A stretch of 64,000 bases of DNA from Bugula neritina. Lineage: Eukaryota; Bryozoa; Gymnolaemata; Cheilostomatida; Bugulidae. The notes below the pieces were generated by a model. The model was not told where the DNA came from, searched no databases, and saw only the letters and a program-made list of their open reading frames with translations. The stretch lies in contig OZ037768.1 of NCBI GenBank assembly GCA_964035545.1, forward strand, positions 6,129,241 through 6,193,240, written 5' to 3'. Shown one piece after another: positions 1 to 10,400 of the stretch. The position numbers and the translations under genes were made by a program. The number at the start of each line of letters is the position of its first letter. Position 1 is the first letter of the stretch.

Positions 1-1449
1 CCTCCTCATAGTAATTGGTAATCCAATAATTCTCTGTACAGACGACAAGTGGAGGAGGTAGGTGCAGAACAGTTTACAAAATTAGTAGTTTTATTTGATA
101 TTATAATTAGCATATACATTTATAATCTGTAATATTATACTGCAGGTAGACATTGCATCAGTTTTCTGGTTATGGATGGTATTCAATATGTATACGCATC
201 TCTGAACATTTATATACGTGACTATTCAATATAATATATTCATCGCTATTCATCTTTTACTGCGTTGTAATAGCAGCTACAGCTATTGACTGTTCCAGAG
301 TGTTACGCTTTGCTCACACTGCAAGGGGACAACACATAGCTATCTAGCTTGCAGTTGTTACCAACCTAATCTCTAAGTCAATAGAAATGCAGTGCAAATT
401 TTTTGCTAAACTAAAGGCACCACTTTTAGCTGTAGTGTAAACTAGTCATTGGACTATTAACTTTTACAGCAAGTCTGGGCTTGGTTTGGTCATATTATAT
501 GTTTTTATATATTGAGTTGAGAGAAACATTTACATCTGTGTCTCTGATACTACAGCCTGATAAGACATATTGTGTCTAATGGAGGTTACATTGGTGATCC
601 GATTCCAGAGCAGCTGCTTGATGAGAGTGGAATTCGGCAACTAACAGAGGAGATGAATGGTGCTTCAATCAATGAAAGCTGTGAAGGTAACTTCCTAAGT
701 TTCACATTCGTTTTATTATTAATTTTGTTCATAGTTGAAGTATAAACTCTGTTAGATACTTGAAGTATTTTATAGCTGGAATATAATTTTTTTAATATTT
801 TGATATTGGCTCAATTTTTTCGATAAAAATGTGATAAATATGTAAAGTGGAAACATTGTGGGTAAAATATTTTATTCTAAAGCTAAAAGAAAATATACAC
901 CTAAGTTTCTGCCTTCGTTTGATCATCTTTGAAAAGTTCTACTATTGTAAAATTTCATTTTAATTCACCTTTCTGTTGTTAAACTACTGTATATGCCCAA
1001 AATATGTTAGTGATATATAGTGTAAAACTTTGATGATAAAAATTTAAACATGGTTGCTATTCTTATTTTTGGGGTTTTTTACTTTTACCTCTTACTATAT
1101 ATTTACAAACTCATTAATTCAACCAATGATCTTAATTTAGCCACAGAATTCTAGTTTTATTGAAAATACTGCAAAACATTCTATATAACCAAATATTTTA
1201 TATAACCAGTTATCTATTGATGTTTTTAATTTTTTCTTTTTACATTTAAATGAAGCATAAAGTTTGTGCAAAAATTTAATGCTTTATTGATTTAAAGTCT
1301 TAAACAGTTTTAAAAATATGTACTACCAAGTTAATACAATTTTATGCATAAAATAAGAAGTATACCTTATGGGTGATTTTCTTGTAGCAACTGGAAGAAG
1401 TAACTTTATGTTGCATCAAGATGATACATTTGAAAGAGATCATGTCTAA
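1..1449 (+). CDS. MOV10-like RNA helicase, copy A (3' end only)
   Basis: Last three exons of a MOV10-type SF1 RNA helicase cut by the left edge: 1-57, 556-686, 1388-1449 (stop TAA). The first exon is the end of helicase motif VI and beyond (LLIVIGNP...CTDDKWR). The second codes a segment with NGGYIGDPIPEQLL, matching the glycine-rich piece after motif VI in MOV10. The third is a 62-nt terminal exon coding a tail that ends MLHQDDTFERDHV. Phases agree throughout (2, then 1). Positions 1-68 are identical to 18259-18326 of copy B, so the copies are close paralogues or have converted. The 5' part lies outside the window, so integrity cannot be judged. The middle intron-exon boundary at 686 could instead be read through to a stop, but the homologous tail exon in all three copies favours splicing. 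Confidence 0.85.
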
Positions 1450-1771
1450 ACCTTCACCTGTAAAGACTCCTAAAAGTTTATGCTAGGCGCAGACTTGTAG
1501 GTTTTTTTTAATCGTTTCATTTTGCAGATAAACCATTTCTTCTGCTACAAATATTCTATATAGCTAGGGCTGTTTAAAAATTTTGCTTTAATGTACTTGA
1601 CTCAAGCCCCTAGTATTCTGCTTGAAGGTTTATTGTTGAGCAATTACTACAGGCTGTGAACATCTAAGAGCTAGATATGCTGTTTTATTTATCTGCTTGG
1701 GAGTTTTATGTTCTGCTTAAAAGCTTATTTTTGTAAAATATTATATGAATTATATATGAATACATATATGA

Positions 1772-1914
<143 letters not shown>

Positions 1915-2339
1915 TTTATAATCAAATTCAAGAGTTATTAGCCATACAAATTTTTATTTATATAGTAATTGTTACATATATATTACTTTTATAAAATTCA
2001 GCTTTTGAGAAAACTGTTTTTCTAATTTATTTATTTTCAAAGAAAAGATCATACTAATTTTTATAATTTCCAAGAAGCCTTATATTTTTATATGTTTGTA
2101 ATAATGAAAAGTTTTTACTAGCCTGTATCATTAACCAAGACTCTGATTGAATCTAGTCCAACTAGGTTTCAGTTTAATCAATGTCTTTATGATCACATGT
2201 TTCAAGTTGTAATACAAGCTAATGCTTCACTTTAATGACAACATTCAGCAACATGGCTCAATAAAATTCTCAAATATTTACCGTTAGCTTTCATGAGAGA
2301 CTACAGAATTTTTTTTGTAAACTTTGCCAGCTAAGTATG

Positions 2340-2557
2340 GAGTGCCAAATGGTCGAAAATTCCCTTATTAACCTATCTCATATGCCTACAACAAAGTATC
2401 TGGCCATTATTCTCTCATATTCTCACAAAACGCTCTCACATGTCTATAATTTGCTCTCATACCCTTATTATTCATCCCCAAACTCTTATTTTTCTCTCTT
2501 ATATGCTCATTATTCAGTCCCATACCTCCTTTATAATTTTTTGACCATTTGGAACTC
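2340..2557. mobile_element. MITE-like element with about 20-bp imperfect inverted ends
   Basis: Left end GAGTGCCAAATGGTCGAAAA (2340-2359) is matched in inverse orientation by the right end; the reverse complement of the 2538-2557 end reads GAGTTCCAAATGGTCAAAA. The interior is pyrimidine-rich, with repeated CTCATA/CTCTTAT motifs, and codes for nothing. Size (about 218 bp) and structure suit a non-autonomous DNA transposon. I could not define a target-site duplication. The 77-codon ORF across it is treated as spurious. Confidence 0.5.
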
Positions 2558-3286
2558 TGTAACTAACTAATTGAATTAACAATGAAATATTGTTATACCA
2601 AGCCTAATAATTATAAATAATTTACTTTATCCTAATTGTTTAATTGATTTAACATATGGGTTGTTCATAAATCAATGGAAGTCAAGAGTTCGTAATTGCT
2701 ACAGTGAAATATGTAATATACAATTATAATGTTATATTAGCCTACAGTATTATATTAATCATGATGCTTTTAATGAAGGCTATTGTCATATGTAAATATG
2801 GAGACGAAATGAATGCTGAATGGTTGACATGCACATTCATTATTGTGTGTTTGGACTGTAACAATCTCTTTGCTTGAACTACAATAATAAGCACATCTAT
2901 TGTCAGTTTATAATTTTAGTGTGAGGCTTTTAATTCAATAAAATTGTTAGTGATAAAAAATTCACTTAAACAGCCAAAATGTTACGAGCATTGCCTACCC
3001 TTCATCAATGGCAGCGCAAGATATATTAAATACAAGAGATTCTGTTGCTGAAACTCTACATGTTTGCATGTGGTTTGAATATTCACAACACATATAATAT
3101 ATGCAGAGACACTTTTAGTCATTGTATTGCAGTTTGGGTTTCCTATTATTAGTTTAGAATTGGGCAGAAAACTCCCATTGTTGAAATCATTCACTGGTTA
3201 TAGTAGAATGACTCTTGTGCACTTGTATTCCAAGCCGTGGTATCATATCCCTATATTTCAACTTGTTTTAATTTATAATTCAAGAG

Positions 3287-4673
3287 CAGTGTTTCTCAAT
3301 GTCAAAAAATAAATATTTCGAAAAGCTAATGATATACAATATTCTTCATCGCCTTTGAGCTAGCTAGTTAAGAAAAGCTGACAATCAAGCTTTATAATTT
3401 AGCCTGAACGTGTTGAATTATTTTGTTGATGTTCTAACAATATACTGGAGTGATTTTGCGTTAGCTGATGGTAAACAAACATACACTTCAACTGTATTGC
3501 TACATTTTAAAGAAATTATCTTGAGTAGGCTACAGTGGGAATTGTCTATACAATTGTCAACCTACTCCAATTCCAACAGCTTTTTTATTACACAAGTGCT
3601 AGAGGTGTCTAAAGATCAGAATATATGGCTCTGAAAGGTATCGCTAGTACAATTTTAACAAAGGGATTTTGCAATGAGATAACAAAATATGACAACTAGT
3701 TTATAAAGGTACTTAATGCTAATAAGCTAGTAGTGTGTACTTTATGGTGCCTTCTAATGCTATGTGAGTCATTCATGTCCATCATATACTGTGCTTGAAA
3801 CAGTATAGGGCATCAGCCTAAGGCTTACAAAATTTAGAACAAAGAATCTTATATCAACTAAAATTATACTGAAGTATACATAATTTTTATATGAACTCTT
3901 TGTTGAACTGTGGTATAGGCTTACCAGAATATAATTATATTATACTGTGGTATATAATATAAAATTATATTGTACTGTTTGTACATAACGTGGGGGGGGG
4001 GGCTTGAAAGCTCTTGATTCAACTGTACTGAATTACTCAAACTATTAAGTTAGTTCGTTAGATATAACCAGCACATTTAAGATGTAAATTTTATATGCAA
4101 TGTAGGCCTACCCTATGCAGGGTCTTTAAATAAGGTTGAACCCTGGATCTTGAGCTTCTACAGAAGCAACGTAATTAAATTGGGAATTCTAAAGATGACT
4201 ACCATTTTGGTTATGAAGCTAATTTGTTAAATTATACATAAGTTTTATTTCTTTTGAACCACATTTTGAAAAAAAATTTAAAATAATTATAGTATCTGGT
4301 ATGTGATATTTCAGGTTTCATTTACAGTTCCCAACTTTCATTTGCTTGTTTCCCTCATAGATACGCTCAAAAGTTTAATTTTCTCCTAACACACTATTAA
4401 TTAACCACCTATAAATTAACCAATAAATATATTGTTGTAAGTATAAAACTTATTCTTTAGAAAAGTACTGACACGAACATACACAAATGTTTTAAATAAA
4501 CAACATATAACAATTCTGTGGCTGCTTTATATGGTAGAAGCAGAAACTTGTTGAAAATAGAGCATGCATGCAATACACTGCATGACCATAAAGTTAGAAG
4601 TCTGACATATCAGTTTCCCCTGAATGTTCAAAATTCCCCAAAGGGGGAATTTTTTCCTGGTTGGGAATCCCTG
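3287..4673. mobile_element. possible hAT-like non-autonomous element (weak)
   Basis: The right side (4630-4673) reads, on the minus strand, CAGGGATTCCCAACC followed by a GGGGAATT/AATTCCCC palindrome, which resembles hAT-superfamily termini. A possible left end CAGTGTTTCTCAA lies at 3287. The two ends match only partly and no identical 8-bp target duplication is seen (TTCAAGAG on the left, ATGGATAT on the right). The right terminus may belong to an element whose left end is elsewhere. A G10 run sits inside at about 3991-4001. No transposase ORF is present. Confidence 0.3.
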
Positions 4674-4799
4674 ATGGATATTATAATACACTCTATAATA
4701 TAGATATAGATATCATAGCTAACATATTATGACATTTTATCAACAGTTAATCTACTCAGATTTTAAAGACCTTAGACTGTTAAAAACATTAGCATATCT

Positions 4800-4975
4800 C
4801 TCAATATTGGCTACTAACTGTAGTACCATTACTAACTAATAGTACCACCACTAGGTAACAGTACTACTACTAACAACGTTCTAACAATATTACTGCCAAC
4901 TAACATTATTAGTACTAACTAATAGTACCACCAGTAACTAATAGTACCCCCACTAGCATCACTTAGGAGTGCAAA
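4800..4975. repeat. degenerate ACTAAC/TAGTACCACC repeat cluster
   Basis: Irregular repeats of ACTAACTAATAGTACCACC-like units. Non-coding. A similar ACT/AGT triplet cluster lies at 54860-54995. Confidence 0.6.
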
Positions 4976-5071
4976 GTATCATCACTAGAGAGCATACAGA
5001 CATGCAATGTATGCATGTGTTTCACCTGTTAGCAAAGTACAAAAGCATTTGTGCAGTTATGTACAGATAAG

Positions 5072-5100
5072 ATAGGTTGAACCTTTAAAGTTCAACCTAT
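5072..5100. repeat. 11-bp perfect inverted repeat (hairpin) on a GGTTGAAC motif
   Basis: Arms ATAGGTTGAAC (5072-5082) and GTTCAACCTAT (5090-5100) with a 7-nt spacer. The same GTTGAAC word is repeated in the transposon-like element at 7946-9275. Confidence 0.8.
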
Positions 5101-5148
5101 ATTGACTTTTGGTTGTTATTACAACACAACTAATTGATTTTTCTAATC

Positions 5149-5176
5149 AATAATTGTACATGTGTGTACAATTATT
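5149..5176. repeat. 12-bp perfect inverted repeat (stem-loop)
   Basis: Arms AATAATTGTACA (5149-5160) and TGTACAATTATT (5165-5176) with a 4-nt TGTG loop. No function assigned; it lies just before the SINE relic. Confidence 0.8.
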
Positions 5177-5185
5177 TTTATAATT

Positions 5186-5345
5186 TAAGCATTGGCCAAG
5201 TATGACACATTTGTAAGGTCATGGGTTCAAATCCTGGCAAGGCCATTAGTGATTTCAAGGAGAGCATCTGATTACAACTGCTCGTGTTCAACAGCAAAAC
5301 TGCTCTCAACTCTGCTGTCACCAGTCTTTGACCCTTACAATCAGT
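5186..5345 (+). mobile_element. tRNA-derived SINE relic (copy 1 of 4)
   Basis: A tRNA-like B box GGTTCAAATCC (about 5223) is followed by AAGGCCATTAGTGAT and ATCTGATTACAACTGCTC, a central block shared with the copies at 28770, 37841 and 41434. The A-box half is degraded and the 3' part has diverged. It is not a functional tRNA: no acceptor stem pairing was found. Confidence 0.65.
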
Positions 5346-6839
5346 AGTTTTCACCGACAAAGGCTTCAAATAAACTTGACCAATCAGGTCAATTCAAATG
5401 AATCAATATCAGTGCTATTACAATAGATAAATTTTATAGACCATGATTACAGAGTGCTTGATAGGGGAGGGGGTTCCCCATCATTAATCAATAGTTAATA
5501 TCTTCAGTATTATGCTTAATGTTACCTGCACATTTGACTCTTATTTGTCCAAACTAAAAGGCTAATGGGGTAAGTTACTAGCTAAATGATTAATTGCAAC
5601 ACCATAATCAGGTATAATAGCATATCATTTATATGCATATCACCTGTAATCATTTGATACAGGCGCAACAAGTTTCAAATTTAGCCTTAACTTTGTATAT
5701 AGTAAAAGAAATCCAATATGAAAACAACCAGAACAAATTGTTTGCAGTAAATTTTACTGTGTGCTATAAGATGTGACCAATTGATTTTGGCAGTTTTTGT
5801 TACTATCATTTAAGGAACATTGAAAACACACTATAATATGTCTAGAGAGGAACGTGGAAAACACACAGCATGTCTGGATATTCAAAACTGAGATTGACTG
5901 AGCAGTTTAGAAACACTCACTTTAAACGAAATTTAACCAACAACTTTTCACCCAATTTCTATTGAACATACAAGCTTCGCCAGCAAAAACAGCATTAAAT
6001 TGAGACATGTTGCCAGCTAAATGTGTTTTCATCATGATTCTGTTTTTGTTACGTCCAGTTTTACCAGAAAGACTGAAGACAAGCATTATGTGTGAAGAAG
6101 CTCAAAGCAATGGTGGCATAGCAGCATTAGTACTCATATAAACCAATAAAAATATCTAAGTATGCATGCTGAATACACTTCGATCAGCTAATCTGAAACT
6201 GTTTACTAGCGTTTTCTGCAGATTACCTGTATAGACTTCCTGGGACCTAAAACTTAAAAACCCAAATCAATTGAAAACTAGTTGTTCCTTGTTAGCCATA
6301 AACTTGTAAAGGGTTAATCTTTGGTGAAAATCCTTTGTTACACACATGTATATGTTGAAATGCTCAATTACTATTCAACATAAATAAAATTATCATGATG
6401 TTTAAAATTCAAAATTATTCTGAAGTTGTCACTCAAGTGCAGTTGGTGTTATAAGCCCTTGAAGATACGCTACTCAATCCCATTAATATGCTCAGTATCC
6501 GTCTATAATTATACAAGTTTAGTAACTAGCTATTCTCAGCACCTAATGATTCATTAAAAACAGGTATCTGTGTTTTATAAAAAGATTAAGAATCCAGTAT
6601 ATGCCATAATACTTTCAAATTAAACACACGCCTTTATGATCTATGACTTATCACACATTGCTATCTCATTTATGAGAAATATTTATATCTCTTGACATGT
6701 TGATATCTCTATTGCACTTTTTTATCTTTATCATTTTATTGCATGCCTACAGTTCCCAAGCAACAACTTTGGCCTAAAATTAGCTATTTCAAGCAGCACT
6801 TAAAAAGTATAGTTCAAGTTGCAATAAGCTGGCAAACAT

Positions 6840-7250
6840 TGTGATGGCCGTGACATGCATCATGTTACTCCTTCCCTGGATCGCCTTTGGACAATAGTCT
6901 TTTGACTGTTCTACAAACACACCGGCTACGCAAATTCTTGTCTCAACTAACATCATTTTTATTCATGCGGCGTGGCGGCAATCTAGGATGCCGCACACTC
7001 TACCCTGCGAAATGGCGGCCTTCACTGCAGCTAGTTGTCGGCAAGACAACCGAACCCGTTTGGCCAATCAGAATTAAGCTCCCTTATATAAGCAGGGCAC
7101 TCTGTGCGCCCAGTGACACTTAGCTAGTAGGATTACTAGTGTATGGTTCTGTTATTATATGTTACTGTCTTTTACCCTGGTACTTTTACATTGTTGAGTA
7201 CTTCAAATATAGTTTATTCTCACAAGAATCACGCACAGTTCTCTTTTTTG
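6840..7250 (+). mobile_element. possible solo LTR, promoter-like, upstream of copy B
   Basis: A GC-richer block in AT-rich surroundings begins TGTGATGGCC at 6840, has a CCAAT box (GGCCAATCAG, about 7060), a TATATAAG box (7085-7092) and an initiator-like CCAGTGA about 26 nt further. This order is typical of LTR-retrotransposon LTRs. The 3' end (a CA near 7250) and a 5-bp target duplication could not be fixed, so the LTR reading is tentative; it could be an ordinary gene promoter instead. Confidence 0.4.
7085..7118 (+). promoter_or_regulatory. TATA box plus initiator-like site, candidate promoter for copy B
   Basis: TATATAAG at 7085-7092 and CCAGTGA beginning near 7110 give correct TATA-to-start spacing. 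It lies about 340 nt before the first recognised coding exon of copy B. The first coding exon must end in phase 2; the only candidate noticed is a short ATG exon at about 7332-7351 (MYLTTY...) with a poor GTGTAA donor. Confidence 0.4.
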
Positions 7251-7432
7251 GATAAACACAAAGAGTTATGTTCTAGCTTCTCACACGCATAAACCTACAC
7301 TTATTATAGTTATTCACCCAAAACTACGGCAATGTATCTAACCACTTATGCGTGTAAAATAATATGGCTAAAGTGCCGGCCTAGCGTTGTAGCAGTAATA
7401 TTATTGTAATCAGGTCTGAAACCATTTTGTAG

Positions 7433-10400
7433 GCCTCCTTTAGAAATTATAGCAAAGGTGAATGGCTGGCTTTATCCGGATATAAAGATTAATTTGGTTG
7501 GTGATGAGGCTAAGACATACCATGTAGAGTACAAAATCACTAACCAATCAGAAGAAACATTTCAGTTTATTTCCTGTAAGCATGGATACAGAGGAGATCA
7601 AGTTAATGTGAGTCTCAGAGACGAGTTCAACGTTACTAAAGGCTCTGTGCATTTCCTCCAACCTTCAGGTAACTAAAGTTTTTAGATAGATGCATCTCTT
7701 GGTTAAACATTCGGGATTATTTCACATGGTTATTGACTTTTACATTCAAGTGATTTACTGCTTGCACATTTGCAAAGTACTGATTTATGTTTAAATTTAA
7801 ATATAGTTAAAATGCCATTTAATCAAACTTAAGATTTAAAGTGACATTTTCTAATATCTAATATTCTTCAAGATGTTGCTAATACAGAGGACTGCAACAG
7901 AAGCAATTCTGTAAAATTTTGTGTTGTTTTATTTATTGTAATGTAGGGAAGGGCAGGGCTATAGTTGAACCAAAAATTTCGTTTTTGAACACAAGTTCTG
8001 AAGAAATTTTTTGCCAATGAAACTTGATCATATGTTGCTGTTTTTTCTCAGTAAAACTAAATACATAAGCATTTTACTCGCTAGGATAGAGCTAATTTTC
8101 TGACTGTAGGTTTTCTGGCACAACTGCTGGTAGGGAGCAGGTTGAACCACCTGTGTGAAAGTTGAACCAGTGCCATTTATCCTATGATATTAATTGTTTT
8201 ATCTCTTTTGCAAGCTAAAACACGATTTATTAAAGATTATTAATAAAAATAATGAATAAAAATCAGAATAAATTGGCATAAACAAAAACAAAAACTCTAA
8301 ATGTGATCTGTCATTGTAACCATTTAACATCTCAAAGATAGGTGATGCAGAAGACGCTTTAAAACCAAAGCAGTAGTAGCAAACTGGTGAGAAAGGCTCA
8401 GAAAGCTTTCAAATGTTGTTTTCTTTTAATTCATCTATAAATGAGTTACATATATTATAAAGTGGGGTTCTCTCATATAACATCAGAAATTACACAGCAT
8501 GGTTGAGCATAACCAAAGTTTTTAGAGGGCTGTTTAACGATTCGAGATCTTTACTTAATACCAGATGATTTACGCTGCACTGCCTTGCTTTACCATATTC
8601 ATTGCTGTATAGTTAAACTTCCCTAATCTGTTCCCCTGTTTGTTTTTAGTATGTAATTTTTCACCGTTCTGAAAATATTTGCATATTAGTTTGATTGCAC
8701 CGTTGACCTACATTTTCATTTGGTCTATTTGGTGTATGTTTGGATTTTTATTGATGGCAGAAAGACTTTAATTAAGAAAAATATAAACTTAAATCTAAAA
8801 GCTGGTGTGCCCAATTATAATTAACATAGTGAAAATAATTAGTGGGGTAAGTTGTACCTGGTTCAACTCGCCCCACTTCTTATGTGGTTCAATTAACCCC
8901 ACACTGTCATGCTACAAATTATTGTAAATATCTGCTGTGAGTGAAATATTTCTGCAACTTTAGGTTATTGCCCAGCATTGAGATCATGTTGAAAATACAT
9001 GCCTGAATTTATTTGACTGGACTCTTAAAATTTGAGAAGTTATGCAACTCTTCATAAAAAACAAATTTTTAGTTTCCTCATTTTTTATGCATAAAATGTG
9101 AAAAATACTTGCTCACCTGAAAACTTCTGCTTTGATTTTATATATTTCTATATGTCTAGTAATTCACCTAAAACGCTCTTAAGTAAAGGAGGTAAAATAA
9201 TGCAATGATTGAAAGGAAAAAAATTATAACATGCGGTTCAACTAGCCCCATGGTTCAACTATCTCCACTCTCCCCTATTTGCATCTCCTGGCTTAGTGCA
9301 AGAGCTTATATGCCAACAAAAATTAATTATATTATAAACATATAAATCATTTTCAGAAACTGTCCAATTAAAAATTTAAAAAATTTGGATAGCTTGTAGT
9401 ACCTTTGCTTTACCAAAAAGAGCATACTTAATGTAACAATTACAATCTACACCTGCCAACCTAAAGTTACATGTATCAAAGTTTGAATGCTTCTTTTACA
9501 TAGAGCGTCATTTAAGCATTTGGGAAGACAAATCTCAAAATTAGTAAATACCTGAATGATGGCCTTTGCAGAAAAAACACTTTCTTGGTCCTTTGACCTT
9601 ATAAGAAATATGAAATTATTCTCTCCACTCTGCCTGTAAACATTTAAAGCAGCATTCCTCATATCAAGCAGCCATAAAAGAACCTATTGACCTATATAAA
9701 TTATGTGAGAGTTGATTTCACATTTAAAGCTATAATAATTATATAAACATTTTTTTTTAAAATGAGAAGACAATAAGTTGAAATAAACATGCATCTTCTT
9801 TTGGCCAAGTTGACCCATCAAATAGATTTAGAACTCCAGTTACTTATAACTGCAGATGTAGGAATTTTAATTTAGTTTATATAACTGTATGTAAACTTTG
9901 ATGGACTATATACACAGTGTGATTGTGATTATTGTTTTTGCTGTACAATAGAACTATGTTTTACACCAGGACTTAGATGACAGGCCCTTAACACTTTCTA
10001 ACAGATTATCTTCAAGATATTTGTTTAAAGTTATCTTTAATTATTTGTAGTTAGATGCTTGACCTGTTTCTAAGTTTAAGAAATATGACATAACTATGCA
10101 CATAACATAACATGGTTTACATTCAGTTAAAGCTGTAAGAGCTTTGTAATTCAGACATTTGATTATGCAGCCAAATTGTGCATTTATTTTTTGCAGGGTC
10201 TTGCTGGGTGAAAGTAAAACTTACACCAAAAATAGTGTGTGGCATTTATTTGCACATTGCTTTTAAGTTTGCTAAGAGAGGCGATGGTAGAGGAGGAGAT
10301 GAAGGTGAATTAAAGATTATAAGAGATATTGTTTATGATTGTGTTTCTTTGAATGATGCTCAGACTTTCGAAGTTTTGGGTGAGGAAGAGGCCGTGGAAT

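Noticed and set aside
2337-2570. 77-codon ORF
   Set aside because: It spans the inverted-repeat element and its pyrimidine repeats; composition is repeat-driven.
5186-5260. tRNA gene with B box GGTTCAAATCC
   Set aside because: No acceptor stem or intact A box, and the downstream block is shared with three other SINE copies.
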